Below, piece by piece: positions 26,451 to 35,591 of a DNA stretch of 64,000 nucleotides. The stretch is from Lewinellaceae bacterium (lineage in GTDB: Bacteria; Bacteroidota; Bacteroidia; Chitinophagales; Saprospiraceae), in contig JADJSY010000084.1 in the NCBI GenBank assembly GCA_016711435.1, positions 32,950 to 96,949 on the forward strand, written 5' to 3'. The notes beneath the pieces were generated by a model. It saw only the letters and a list, made by a program, of their open reading frames with translations, had not been told where the DNA came from and did not search any database. Numbering within the stretch: position 1 is the first letter of the stretch; each line of letters opens with the position of its first letter. The position numbers and the translations under genes are program-made.

Positions 26451-26833
26451 CCAATAACCGCCTTGTCTTTCGCGTAATTCAGCGCATACATCATTGCCGC
26501 GCCGGCCAATGCGAGGTCTTTCAACAGCATGGACATAGATGCCTGAGCGCCTTCGCCGCCGGCCATTGCGCCGGGCAGGTGTACCATGAGCACAAGCAGC
26601 AGTAAAAATATACCCAGCAAGGTAGTGGCTAATTTATCATATTTGCCGATCAGCATACTCACGGTAGCGGCGATCAGGCCGGCGCCCGATAAATACACCC
26701 AAATGGCTTTGGCAGGCAAGTAAGCCGGCACCACATAATTGGCCATCGCATCGGCATTCAAAAAGTGAAAAAGACCGAAAATGGCGAACGGCAAGGCGAA
26801 TACCCAGCGACCTAAAGATAAAAATGCATTCAT
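26447..26833 (-). CDS. DoxX-like membrane protein
   Basis: A 128-residue protein with four hydrophobic helices (residues ~5-25, 45-65, 70-90, 105-122) in DoxX/DoxD arrangement: FALPFAIFGLFHFLNADAMA, IWVYLSGAGLIAATVSMLIG. The role is unknown in heterotrophs; DoxX proteins are often associated with quinone or redox stress functions. Its upstream 227-base AT-rich gap is shared with the divergent VWA gene and contains no word repeats, so both promoters probably lie there. Confidence 0.85.
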   Translation of the reverse strand: MNAFLSLGRWVFALPFAIFGLFHFLNADAMANYVVPAYLPAKAIWVYLSGAGLIAATVSMLIGKYDKLATTLLGIFLLLLVLMVHLPGAMAGGEGAQASMSMLLKDLALAGAAMMYALNYAKDKAVIG

Positions 26834-27060
26834 GTGTAAGTAAAAGTTTCGTTTTGAAATGTTGTTAAGGTAAATGTTGATCTATTTTAGCATAATGATA
26901 CAAGATAACCTGCATCATGTTAATCATAAAATCAATTGAATCAAGGTGAAATTTAGTGTTTTAACACCGTTTTGTAGTGGCGAAAATATAATAATTATTC
27001 TTTCTTTTATTTTTTTTACCAAAAAATAAACGCAACCTTACATTAGTATCAAAATAACAT

Positions 27061-28188
27061 TTGGAAAACAAAACAGACATAAGTCATATCGAACGCTGGC
27101 GGCTGATACTCGGCCGGCAAGCCGACCCGGAAGAAAGTATTCCGCTGGATTCGGGCGCCAGGGGTATGGACAATGTGCTGGAAGCCTTGTACGGAGCGCA
27201 TCGCAGGGGCGGACTGGGCAGTTCGTCGCCCAATGTAAACCGCTGGCTGGGCGATATCCGCCGCTTTTTTCCTACGCCGGTGGTGCAGGTTTTGCAACGC
27301 GATGCACTCGAACGCCTCGGACTCACCCAGATGCTGCTGGAACCTGAATTGCTGGCGAGTGTGGAACCCGATATTCACCTGGTCGGCGCATTGTTGTCGC
27401 TGAATAAAGTGCTGCCCGCCCAGACGCGTGAAACCGCCGGTATGGTGATCAGAAAAGTGGTGAACGACCTGCAAAAACGCCTGGAATATCCGTTGCGCAC
27501 CTCTATCTACCGGGCGCTGCAACGCACTGCGCGAAACCGCCGCCCGCGCCCTGGAGAGATCGACTGGCGGCGCACCATTCACCAGAATCTGAAACACTAC
27601 CAACCGGAATACCGGACCATTATCCCGGAAACGCTGATCGGATTCAGCCGCAGCGGGCAAGCCCTGCGCCATGTTATTCTGCTCACTGACCAAAGCGGTT
27701 CGATGGCCAGTTCCGTCGTATTTGCGGGTGTCCTGGGCGCTGCCCTGGCTTCCATACGCGCCCTAAAAACGCATGTAGTGGTATTCGATACCGCCGTGGT
27801 CGATCTCAGCGAACACTTGCACGACCCGGTGGAATTGCTGTTCGGCACACAATTGGGCGGCGGCACCGACATTCACAAGGCATTGGTATACGCCCAAACC
27901 CTGGTGCGCATACCACAGGATACCATACTGGTGCTCATCAGCGACTTGTTTGAAGGCGGCAACCGGGCGGAAATGATTAAAAAAGTATACGAACTCCGGC
28001 AATCGGGCGTCACCATGATCGGCCTGCTGGCGCTCAACGATGAAGGCGCCCCTGCCTACGACCACGAAAATGCCGCCGCTTTTGCCGCTCTGGACATTCC
28101 TGTGTTCGCCTGCAGTCCTGACCAGTTCCCGGAATTGATGGCGGCTGCGATAGAGAAGCGGGAGTTGAAGGCTGTGTATGGTGTTTAG
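27061..28188 (+). CDS. VWA domain protein (CoxE/MoxR-associated type)
   Basis: A 375-residue protein. Residues ~200-370 are a von Willebrand A domain with a complete MIDAS: LTDQSGSMASS (DxSGS), GGTDIHKAL and LISDLFEGGN. Residues 1-195 are an alpha-helical region (SIYRALQRTARNRRPRPGEI, WRRTIHQNLKHY) seen in CoxE-like proteins that work with MoxR AAA ATPases. Neither a MoxR, SWIM nor DUF5682 partner gene is nearby, which is unusual. The TTG start at 27061 follows an AT-rich spacer. The last residues, AVYGV-stop, are repeat-encoded. Confidence 0.85.
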   Translation: MENKTDISHIERWRLILGRQADPEESIPLDSGARGMDNVLEALYGAHRRGGLGSSSPNVNRWLGDIRRFFPTPVVQVLQRDALERLGLTQMLLEPELLASVEPDIHLVGALLSLNKVLPAQTRETAGMVIRKVVNDLQKRLEYPLRTSIYRALQRTARNRRPRPGEIDWRRTIHQNLKHYQPEYRTIIPETLIGFSRSGQALRHVILLTDQSGSMASSVVFAGVLGAALASIRALKTHVVVFDTAVVDLSEHLHDPVELLFGTQLGGGTDIHKALVYAQTLVRIPQDTILVLISDLFEGGNRAEMIKKVYELRQSGVTMIGLLALNDEGAPAYDHENAAAFAALDIPVFACSPDQFPELMAAAIEKRELKAVYGV

Positions 28189-28348
28189 TGTTTGGTGTTT
28201 CGGGCGCTTCGCCTAATCCGGTGTTTGGTGTGTAGTGTTTCGTGTTTCGGAGTCTTCGCTTTAGGCAACATTGAGTAGATTGGCTTATATTCAACTAAGG
28301 CCAAAAGCGAAGTGTCCGAAACACGAAACACCATACACCAAACACTAA
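28174..28348. repeat. Inverted GTGTTTAGTGTTTGG-word hairpin between convergent genes
   Basis: Left words GTGTATGGTGTTTAGTG and GTTTCGGGCGCTTCGCC pair with GGCCAAAAGCGAAGTGTCC and AACACCATACACCAAACAC. It gives the VWA gene its last codons and stop and ends at the lipoprotein stop. Confidence 0.9.
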
Positions 28349-28782
28349 ATTTTTGTGAACTTCAACACGTCCGTGTCGCCGTTGCCGCCGCTGGTGTGCT
28401 CAAAGTGCATAAAATCGTCCCGGAGTTCGATGATGCGCCAGTCTTCTTCCAGTTCGCCCAGTGCGCTGGGAACAGTTCCGTTAAAATCAATCAGGAATTT
28501 GTCGGCGCTGTCGTCGTAGCCCGTGAGCCAGGTACCGTTCCAGGTCTGGCTGCCGTTGGAGGCGCTCATGCTGCCGTTTGCACCGAACTCGAAGGTGTAA
28601 CTATTGTAGTTGCCTGTTTCGACTTGTTTGTCAAAAAAGTAGGAAACCTTCCAGACGCCTGCGCCTGGTGTGGAATTGCTTCCGTTGTTGTTGTTGGAAT
28701 TGTCGTCGGAAGAAGTGCAGGCGGCGAAAAATGCCAGCGTGGAGAAAGCAAACAGGATCGGGAAAAATTTGATATAACGCAT
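28345..28782 (-). CDS. Small secreted lipoprotein, lipocalin-like
   Basis: A 145-residue protein with a lipoprotein signal (MRYIKFFPILFAFSTLAFFAAC). An Asp/Asn/Ser linker (SSDDNSNNNNGSNS) leads to a ~105-residue beta-rich domain: WKVSYFFDKQVETGNY, YTFEFGANGSMSASNG, TWNGTWLTGYDD, KFLIDFNGT. The pattern WKVSYF...F.FG..G resembles the lipocalin-like/DUF4923-type domains of Bacteroidota lipoproteins, but I do not assign a family. The ATG at 28782 is preferred over an upstream one because it gives the standard signal peptide. Confidence 0.75.
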   Translation of the reverse strand: MRYIKFFPILFAFSTLAFFAACTSSDDNSNNNNGSNSTPGAGVWKVSYFFDKQVETGNYNSYTFEFGANGSMSASNGSQTWNGTWLTGYDDSADKFLIDFNGTVPSALGELEEDWRIIELRDDFMHFEHTSGGNGDTDVLKFTKI

Positions 28783-28984
28783 GATAGCAGTTTTTTTTGT
28801 GAACAAATAGTTGATGACACAAAAGAACCGCCTTGCTTCAGGCGCTCCAAAAACAACTGACTCAGGCAGGCAATTGACGCGCTGAACGGGTATTTATGCG
28901 GAAGGAAGGAAAAAGTGTTCATTTTTATCTCTGGTCATGCGCAACATCGTATATGGTTTATTTGAAACGGGGGTATTTAGAAGA

Positions 28985-29043
28985 GTGTGGCACACCTAAC
29001 GTAATTGATTGATAATCAAGATCCAGAGGAAGGTGTGCCACAC
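28985..29043. promoter_or_regulatory. Paired GTGTGGCACACCT palindrome (copy 2)
   Basis: The same 13-base arms as at 10647-10684, here separated by ~33 bases that include TTGATTGATAATCAA. It ends 38 bases before the SDR start codon, a position suited to an operator or leader hairpin. The rest of 28783-29081 shows only short AT-rich sequence. Confidence 0.6.
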
Positions 29044-29081
29044 ATTTTTGAACATTCTCTTTGAAACAGGCGTGAATATAT

Positions 29082-29732
29082 ATGAAAACCATTTTTCTCA
29101 CTGGTGGTACCGGATATATCGGTATCCGGCTGACCAGGCTGTTGCTGCAACGCGGCCACCGGGTCATTTTATTTATACGGCCCGGTTCGGAGGCCAAAGC
29201 GCCGCCTGGCGCGGCCATAGTGTTCGGAAACCCTTTCGACCCGGAGAGTCTGCGCCCGCACATCCCGGAGGGCTGCGTTTTTGTGCAGTTGCTTGGCGTA
29301 CCGCATCCCTCGCCCCGCAAACGCGATTTATTCTACAAAATCGACCTGGAATCAATTAAGGCCTCCCCCGAAGCGGCCAGACAGGCCAAAGCCGGGCATT
29401 TCGTGTATGTCAGCGTGACGCAGGAGCCGAGCGGCATCATGCGCGATTACCAGCAGGTGCGGGCGCAGGGAGAACAGCGGGTGCTGGCAAGTGGTCTACC
29501 GCATACTTTTATCCGCCCCTGGTATGTAGTGGGGCCGGGGCATTGGTGGCCGTTGTTGTTATGGCCATTGTACAAGGTTCTGGAGCTGCTGCCGGTTACC
29601 CGCCGAAAAGCCCAAGCCTTCGGACTCGTTAGCCTTGGACAAATGTTGAAGACGCTCCTGGCAGCGATCGAACAGCCGGAAAAGTTAGAGGAAGTGCTGG
29701 ACGTGGCGGGAATCAGGAGGTTTGGTGTTTAG
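29082..29732 (+). CDS. NAD(P)-dependent SDR/epimerase-like protein
   Basis: A 216-residue extended-SDR-like protein. IFLTGGTGYIGIRLTRLLLQ is the glycine-rich NAD(P) motif (TGxTGYIG), FVYVSVTQEPSG is the strand that normally carries the catalytic Ser, and HTFIRPWYVVGPGHWWPLLL follows. The YxxxK is replaced by DYQQVRAQGE, so it is an atypical member like NmrA/YbjT proteins and may bind rather than catalyse. The last residues, RRFGV-stop, come from a TTTGGTGTTTAG repeat word. Confidence 0.85.
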   Translation: MKTIFLTGGTGYIGIRLTRLLLQRGHRVILFIRPGSEAKAPPGAAIVFGNPFDPESLRPHIPEGCVFVQLLGVPHPSPRKRDLFYKIDLESIKASPEAARQAKAGHFVYVSVTQEPSGIMRDYQQVRAQGEQRVLASGLPHTFIRPWYVVGPGHWWPLLLWPLYKVLELLPVTRRKAQAFGLVSLGQMLKTLLAAIEQPEKLEEVLDVAGIRRFGV

Positions 29733-29853
29733 TGTTTGGTGTTTTGGGGTTGAGGTTGGGGTTGGCCTGAGGGCCACTCTGTTACTTTTTGATCAAATTT
29801 CACACAGCAGCCAAAGGCAGCCCCAAAACACCAAACACCAAACCCTAAACACC
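29721..29853. repeat. Inverted TTTGGTGTTTAGTG-word hairpin between convergent genes
   Basis: The left arm TTTGGTGTTTAGTGTTTGG, GGGGTTGAGGTTGGGG is mirrored by GGCAGCCCC and AACACCAAACACC. It lies between the SDR and RtcB stops. Confidence 0.88.
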
Positions 29854-29858
29854 GATTT

Positions 29859-31274
29859 TCAGTCTTCCCTGCTCCCGTCATCCGCCATACGCACCATTTT
29901 AGGCGAGAACCTGGCGACCACATCCACCAGTTCCTGTTGCGCCGCCATCACGTGGTGGATGTTTTTATAGGCCATCGGGGCTTCATCGAGTCCTCCGCCG
30001 ATCAGCGAAACGCCCACCTCCTGCAAAACAGCGCGGAGTTCGGCTTTGCTCCCGTTTTTAATCGCCTGCGTACGGCTCATCTGGCGGCCTGCGCCATGTG
30101 AAGCCGAGTTGATAGAAGAAGTATCGCCTTTTCCGCGCACCAGGAATCCGGGCGCCGTCATAGAGCCGGGAATAATGCCCATCACACCTTTACCCGCCGG
30201 GGTGGCGCCTTTACGGTGCACGATCACTTCTTCGCCGTTCAGCATTTCTTTCCAGGCAAAATTGTGGTGGTTCTCCACTCTTGCAAGCACCGTGGCTCCG
30301 ATGGCCTTGGTCAGTTTGCGGTGGATTACCTCGTGGCATGCCGAGGCGTAGTCGCCTGCCAGATTCATTGCCAGCCAGTACTCCTGCCCTGCTTCGCTGT
30401 CCATGTCGAAATAGGCCAGGTTCGCGGCATAAGGCGGCAATTTGCACTGATCTTTGGCGATTCGGGTATAATGCCCGGCCAGGGTAGCGCCCAGTCCGCG
30501 GGAGCCGGAGTGCGTGAGTAAAGCGAGGTAACGGCCTTTTTCTACGCCCAGTATCTCGTCTTTTTTATCAAAATCAAGAATACCCCATTCCACAAAATGA
30601 TTGCCGCCACCCGAAGAACCCAACTGCGCAAAGGCCTTGTCTTTCAGGCCGCGCAGCAGATTGTTCATGTCAAATTCCTTGCGATCCAGCACGTTGCTGT
30701 ATGCGCGATCCTTGCCTTTAAAGCCATTTCCGGCGCCGAAAACCGTGTGTGCGATCAGTTCCCGTTTGTACATGGAACGGTGATCGAAGAAATGTTTTTC
30801 CGGAATATCAAATACGGACAATGCCATACGACAGCCGATGTCCACCCCGACGCCATAGGGGATAATGGCGTTTTTGGTGGCCAGTACCCCGCCGATGGGC
30901 AGACCATAGCCTTGATGCGCGTCCGCCATCAGGGCGCCCGCCACGGTCACCGGCAATTGCATGGCCGTATTCATTTGATTGAGCGCGCCTTCTTCTATTT
31001 GTTCTTTGCCGAAGATGGCGTACGCATTTACTGTTTGTTTCAAAGTGATGGTCGTGTTAAGCGGTGGTTTGGAGGCTTCGATAAGGGCCTTTGCCAGCGG
31101 AGCCAGCACGGCATCATCGAGGTATGATTCGGGCGTTTTTTGTACGCGTTTTAAGGTAGTCAGTGTTTTTTGTTGATCGGCTTCCGCAAATGCCGTAGCG
31201 GCTATTTCGAGGGCCAGACCCAGGATTTTTCCTTCGGCGTATCCCAGGGCGAGCAATTCTTTTCCTTTTATCAT
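29859..31274 (-). CDS. rtcB: RtcB family RNA-splicing ligase
   Basis: A 471-residue 3'-phosphate RNA ligase that joins 2',3'-cyclic phosphate/3'-P and 5'-OH ends with GTP and Mn2+. MADAHQGYGLPIGGVLATKN and IPYGVGVDIGCRMALS hold the metal-binding Asp, His and Cys, GSSGGGNHFVEWG follows, and INSASHGAGRQMSRTQA carries the His that is guanylylated. No archease or RtcA gene is adjacent. It begins beneath a partial 65-bp element (31289-31340). The function may be tRNA or rRNA repair. Confidence 0.95.
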   Translation of the reverse strand: MIKGKELLALGYAEGKILGLALEIAATAFAEADQQKTLTTLKRVQKTPESYLDDAVLAPLAKALIEASKPPLNTTITLKQTVNAYAIFGKEQIEEGALNQMNTAMQLPVTVAGALMADAHQGYGLPIGGVLATKNAIIPYGVGVDIGCRMALSVFDIPEKHFFDHRSMYKRELIAHTVFGAGNGFKGKDRAYSNVLDRKEFDMNNLLRGLKDKAFAQLGSSGGGNHFVEWGILDFDKKDEILGVEKGRYLALLTHSGSRGLGATLAGHYTRIAKDQCKLPPYAANLAYFDMDSEAGQEYWLAMNLAGDYASACHEVIHRKLTKAIGATVLARVENHHNFAWKEMLNGEEVIVHRKGATPAGKGVMGIIPGSMTAPGFLVRGKGDTSSINSASHGAGRQMSRTQAIKNGSKAELRAVLQEVGVSLIGGGLDEAPMAYKNIHHVMAAQQELVDVVARFSPKMVRMADDGSRED

Positions 31275-31288
31275 GGCCTTGAAGAAGT

Positions 31289-31620
31289 TATTCGTTATTG
31301 GTTATTTGTTACCAGTGTTGATAATCAAGTATTTACACTGTTTTTTTTGTCCTTTTCGCAGCAATTTCTAATATAAGATAATTGCGTAAAATCGGACGTT
31401 CAGGGCTGGTTGACAAACCCCTGAGTTTTCACTTAAGAAAGGTTCGAGATTTTAATAATAAATAAATGCGTCGAAATAGGTGATGTTAGAATGGGGCTCC
31501 AAAATGGTGATAACCAATGGCTTCGTTGTTGTGCGGGCGCCTGAGCGCGGGCTTTGGCCCGCACATGCCCACTTCGATCCCGTTTGTAGAAATTACAAAA
31601 ATTCGGGATGTCTCATGCCA
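31289..31620. repeat. Mobile-like repeat remnants in a 580-bp gap
   Basis: No gene is seen in 31275-31854. Position 31289-31340 is a truncated 65-bp element (CAGTGTTGATAATCAAG). From about 31400 to 31620 the text parallels 17850-18095: a TTTTCACTTAAGAAAGG stem, GATAACCAATGGCTTCG, a GTGCGGGC/GCCCGCAC pair, CACTTCGATCCCGTTTGTAG, and the terminal ATTCGGGATGTCTCATG. This is a third, degenerate MITE-like copy. GATAACCAATAACGG words follow to 31720. Confidence 0.75.
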
Positions 31621-31854
31621 CTCATTTCATTTTGGCAGAAGTAAACCACTGGTGTACGTTGCAAGTTCCCTTTTGCTCGATCATCAACTGATAACCAATA
31701 ACCAATAACGGATAACTACATCAAAACCAGGCATTTGATTTACCAAAAATTCACGCATAGTTAACCTCCAGTTTCCATATTTTCCTAACCCGCACAAGAC
31801 TTTTGCAGATCAGGAGCAATTGGTTTACAATCACCGTTTTTGAAAACTGCACCC

Positions 31855-33390
31855 ATGTCTATTATTGGAAGTCTTATCCGCCAGGGTACCCGATTGGGCG
31901 CCTTTGCCGAACGCAAGCGCCTCACACCGGCAGAGCAACAACAAATTCAACTGTTTGAACTGCTGCACAAAGCCCGGAACACAGCCTTTGGGCGTTATTA
32001 CGGTTTCCACGAGGCCTTATATGCACCAAACACCTACCAGGCTTTTCGCCGGCAGGCGCCTGCCACCGACTACCAGGGCATGTACGACCGCTGGTGGTCG
32101 CAAGCGCACCGGAACGACCTGCCGGATATTTGCTGGCCGGGGCAGACACCCTATTTTGCGCTTTCCAGCGGCACCAGCCAGTCGGCCACCAAGTACCTGC
32201 CCGTCACAGACGATCTGCTGCGCGGCATGAAACGCGGCACCCGCCGCCTGTTTTTCGATATGGCCCGGTTCGGGATTCCCAACAGCCAGTACACCAAACA
32301 AATGTTGATGGTGGGTTCCTGCACAAAACCGGCGCGGGAAGGGCAACACTGGACGGGCGACCTCAGCGGAATTCTGGGCCTGAACAGACCCCTGTGGATG
32401 GAACGATACTACCGTCCCGGCCGCCACATTACCGACCTGCCGGAATGGAGCGATCGCATCGAACGTATGGCAGAGGAAGCGCCCCATTGGGACATCGGAT
32501 TTGCCGTCAGCAATCCGATGTGGCTGCAACTGATCCTGGAAAGAATCATTGAAAAACACGGGCTGCAACATATCCACCAGATATGGCCGGATTTTTCGGT
32601 TTTTGTACATGGCGGTGTGTTTTTCGAGCCTTATCAGAGCACTTTTGAACAATTGCTGGGCAGGCCGGTACAGTATGTCAACTCTTACATGGCTTCCGAA
32701 GGTTTTTTTGCCTATCAAAACCAGCCCGGCCAACGCGCCATGCAGCTCCTCACGGATTGTGGAGTATATTTTGAGTTTGTGCCGTTCAATCAAGAAAATT
32801 TTGATGAAAACGGCGATCTGCGTAGCGCCCAGCCTGTCACCGTGACCCTGGACGAGGTGCGATCCCATGAAAATTACGCCCTGCTGATCAGTACCAGCGC
32901 AGGCGCCTGGCGCTACCTTTTGGGCGATACCATCCAGTTTACGGATACCGAACGCGGCTTCATTCAACTGACGGGCCGCACCAAACAATTCCTCTCCGTT
33001 TGTGGCGAACACTTGTCTATCGACAACCTGAATGAAGCAGTTCGGCGCAGCGATGTGAAATTGCAGGCGGGCATTCGGGAATTTGCAGTAGCGGGCAAGC
33101 AGGCGGGCAGCAAATGGGCGCACCAATGGTATGTTTCCGTTGAAAATCAAAACATTACACCCGAACAATTTGCGCAGTCGGTAGACGAAGAACTGTGCCG
33201 CCTGAACGATGATTATGCCGTAGAGCGCAAATATGCCTTGCGGGAAATCCGGGTGCGCTTTTTAGCCAATGAAGTGTTTTTGAAATGGCTGGAACAGCGG
33301 GGGAAAATGAACGGGCAGGCGAAGATACCGAGGGTGATGAAGGGTGCGCAATTACTTGATTTTGAGGGATTCTTGATGGGGTGTAGATAA
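31855..33390 (+). CDS. GH3 family (auxin-responsive promoter-like) acyl-adenylate protein
   Basis: A 511-residue GH3-fold protein, a member of the ANL adenylating superfamily. FALSSGTSQSATKYLPVTDD is the phosphate-binding P-loop-like motif, YVNSYMASEGFFAYQNQP follows, and WRYLLGDTIQFTDTERGFIQ and GRTKQFLSVCGEHLSIDN form the nucleotide/hinge region. Plant GH3 proteins conjugate amino acids to jasmonate or auxin; the substrate in Bacteroidota is unknown. The ATG at 31855 is chosen over an upstream TTG. It converges on the betaine-lipid pair across a hairpin. Confidence 0.9.
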   Translation: MSIIGSLIRQGTRLGAFAERKRLTPAEQQQIQLFELLHKARNTAFGRYYGFHEALYAPNTYQAFRRQAPATDYQGMYDRWWSQAHRNDLPDICWPGQTPYFALSSGTSQSATKYLPVTDDLLRGMKRGTRRLFFDMARFGIPNSQYTKQMLMVGSCTKPAREGQHWTGDLSGILGLNRPLWMERYYRPGRHITDLPEWSDRIERMAEEAPHWDIGFAVSNPMWLQLILERIIEKHGLQHIHQIWPDFSVFVHGGVFFEPYQSTFEQLLGRPVQYVNSYMASEGFFAYQNQPGQRAMQLLTDCGVYFEFVPFNQENFDENGDLRSAQPVTVTLDEVRSHENYALLISTSAGAWRYLLGDTIQFTDTERGFIQLTGRTKQFLSVCGEHLSIDNLNEAVRRSDVKLQAGIREFAVAGKQAGSKWAHQWYVSVENQNITPEQFAQSVDEELCRLNDDYAVERKYALREIRVRFLANEVFLKWLEQRGKMNGQAKIPRVMKGAQLLDFEGFLMGCR

Positions 33391-33540
33391 AATGGCACAC
33401 GGATTGCAAAGGATGAGGATTGTTGACATGATTATTAAGGCTCTTTAAAGAAAATCAGGTTCACTAGAGGGCCAGTAATCGCATGTTCCTCATCCTCATC
33501 CTTTATAAAATCCGTGTCTAATCCGCTCAATCCGTGTTTT
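33391..33540. repeat. Inverted GGATGAGG-word hairpin (family D, copy 2)
   Basis: Arms CACGGATTGCAAAGGATGAGG and CCTCATCCTTTATAAAATCCG with a loop containing AATCAGGTTCACTAGAG, similar to the loops at 14.86 and 37.56 kb. It begins at the GH3 stop and supplies the last ~10 codons and stop of the methyltransferase. Confidence 0.85.
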
Positions 33541-34188
33541 ATCTTTTTTCCCAATAAAAATCCCATACTTCCACAGCCCAAAAAACGCGCTGCGCGTCGA
33601 CCGGTATTCCGCCTGAAAAGTCGTTTCGAGCAAGGGCAGCAAATGCCCGTCCATCCGCACATGGTTTTTGCCCATCCACCAGCGGAACAGGCGGCTGGGC
33701 GTGTCGTGAAAGTCTACGACGGCAATGTACCCGCCCATCGGCAGGTCGGCGGCGGCCCGTGCTATCGCCTGCTCCCAACCCGGGTTGAACATGGTGAGCG
33801 CATAGGAAAACAGCACCACCTCAGGCGTTTCAGGCAGCGCTGAGGGCTGCGTGCCGTATGCTTTTTCCAACAATAACACCCGCCTGGAATATGAATGAGT
33901 GGCTTTTGCAGCCCGTTGCAGCATGTCCGGCGATACATCGAGGCCCATCAGGCGGAGGTTCGGGTATTGTTTCGCCAAACGCCGCAGGTTGCGCCCCGTG
34001 CCGCAGCCCACTTCCAATAACATCAGATCCGTATTTTTCACAACCGGCAACCGGTTCAGGATTTCATTTCTGCCAAATAAAAACGCCCAGCGGGTCAGGT
34101 CGTAAATCATGGATTGCCGGCGGTAATAACGGCGCATGGCTGCTTCCTGCCGGTTTGTTTTTTCTTCTTTTATTACAATCTGTTCCAT
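33496..34188 (-). CDS. btaB: SAM-dependent methyltransferase, BtaB-like (betaine lipid)
   Basis: A 230-residue class I methyltransferase. MRRYYRRQSMIYDLTRWAFL resembles the N-terminus of BtaB, which trimethylates the homoserine headgroup to form diacylglyceryl-trimethylhomoserine. SAM motif I is LMLLEVGCGTGRNLRRLA, with GLDVSPDML following and VVLFSYALTMFN as motif II. It lies 34 bases downstream of a BtaA-type gene in the same direction, which strongly supports the assignment. The ATG at 34188 was chosen because upstream codons overlap btaA. The C-terminal IRHGFYKG is encoded by repeat DNA. Confidence 0.82.
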   Translation of the reverse strand: MEQIVIKEEKTNRQEAAMRRYYRRQSMIYDLTRWAFLFGRNEILNRLPVVKNTDLMLLEVGCGTGRNLRRLAKQYPNLRLMGLDVSPDMLQRAAKATHSYSRRVLLLEKAYGTQPSALPETPEVVLFSYALTMFNPGWEQAIARAAADLPMGGYIAVVDFHDTPSRLFRWWMGKNHVRMDGHLLPLLETTFQAEYRSTRSAFFGLWKYGIFIGKKDKTRIERIRHGFYKG

Positions 34189-34222
34189 TTTCGGTGCCTT
34201 TTGTCTTTTGCAAATTTGCTTT

Positions 34223-35382
34223 TTATTTGACCACTCCCAGCCAGGTACTCGCATACGTCCCAACCCGGTCGCGCCGATGTTCCCGCTCGGATGCTTCCCG
34301 GTCGAATTGTACATGCGAGCGTACAAAATCCGGTAAAAAATCCAGTTCAAAAGCTGCCGAGCGCAGCAGCACTTTGGCGCCAGGCGCGGCATTGGACAGG
34401 ATCAGGTACCATTCTTCTTCCAGGGCCTTGCGTTGGTATGCCGCCAGCCAGTCCTGGTGATCGAGCAGGATAAAATGCGAATATTGCCCGGGGTGTTCTT
34501 TCAACAATCCGCTGAGCGATGTGGTGTATGTTTGGATGCGTCCGACGCGCTCCGCAATCAGATCGAAATATTCCGGGCGCAGGTAGTTGGGGCAACAGTC
34601 GGGTGTGTAATTTCCGAAAAAATACAAGCGCCAGAAATAGTTGTCGGTGATGGGAATTTCGGTAAAAACATGGCGCAGGCAATACCGCACATACCCGGCC
34701 ATACCGTCGGGAAAACGTTGGGCAGCCAGGTGTTGCTGGCTTTTGGGCACGCCCAGCATACTTTGTACAAAATGCTGGGAAACAAGCCATTGCACAAAAT
34801 TATTCAGGAACCGGGGTTCTAATTGCTCGTAACGTTCTACTTGTTCTTCCAGGTTTTCCGATGCAAAAAGCCGCTTTGTCAGCCGCCGGGCTTCAGGTTG
34901 ACTTTGCAGCCAGTTGCGAATCAGCCAGGCCACAGCGCCGCTGCTGCCGTGCCAGTAAAAAGAAGGCCGGAGTCCCCTGCCGCCGAAATAATGCAGGTTG
35001 CGGCGCCAGTAGCGCCGGGCATAGTGATCTGTGAGATGCGGCGCAATGACATCGTTCAGCAGTATGCGCGCATGAGGCGAGGCGCCCGTTCCAAAAAAAT
35101 CGAATAAAGCAGCATGGCTACCCGATTTGAACAAAGCCATTTTGAGTTGCAACAAAGCATTCTGGCGCGGGTTGAGGTCCACACAATGCACTTCGGCAGG
35201 ATCATCGAGCAGGTAATCCAGCGCATTACAACCTGCGCTGGTGAGCATCAGTACCTTGCTTTTTCGTTGATATTCAGCAAATTGCGGTCGCATCGGGGGT
35301 CTTCCCAGCAGGTGTTATAAACGAGGTGAGTGCTGTGTATCTGGCTGAATACCCGTTCGCTGATTTTGTGTGCAAGTCCCAT
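34223..35382 (-). CDS. btaA: DUF3419/BtaA family 3-amino-3-carboxypropyl transferase, single frameshift
   Basis: BtaA moves the 3-amino-3-carboxypropyl group of SAM to diacylglycerol, the first step of DGTS betaine lipid synthesis. In the minus strand from 35382: MGLAHKISERVFSQIHSTHL and VYNTCWEDPRCDRNLLNI, then after a shift SKVLMLTSAGCNALDYLLDD, VHCVDLNPRQNALLQLKMA and CLRHVFTEIPITDNYFW. Adding one A in the A5 run (T5 at 35260-35264) joins the two frames. Without it, only the downstream part (from 35293) is open. The family and pairing with btaB are clear; the frameshift is probably a sequencing error. Confidence 0.85.
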
Positions 35383-35438
35383 CTTTTTTTAGCCGTCGAA
35401 GGTAGGCGGCGAAGCGGAAATGGATTTTAAGCAGGCAT

Positions 35439-35446
35439 TACCTTTG
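35439..35446 (+). promoter_or_regulatory. -7 box TACCTTTG
   Basis: This matches TAnnTTTG and lies ~150 bases upstream of the gene at 35592. A second match, TATTTTTG, is at 35468-35475. A lone half palindrome (GCGGGGTCGTAAGACC, 35507-35523) and GATAACC words separate them from the gene. Confidence 0.45.
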
Positions 35447-35591
35447 CGTTAACTTTCCGTAGCGTTATATTTTTGCAGGTAAACGCCGAACTTTGCAGGC
35501 CTGATATGCGGGGTCGTAAGACCATTTATTTACCTCACACGATTCCCAGCCTGAAACACCACCAATAACGGATAACTAACTGATAACCAGC

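Noticed and set aside
32017..33168. 383-codon antisense frame to the GH3 gene
   Set aside because: Shadow of the GH3-family gene.
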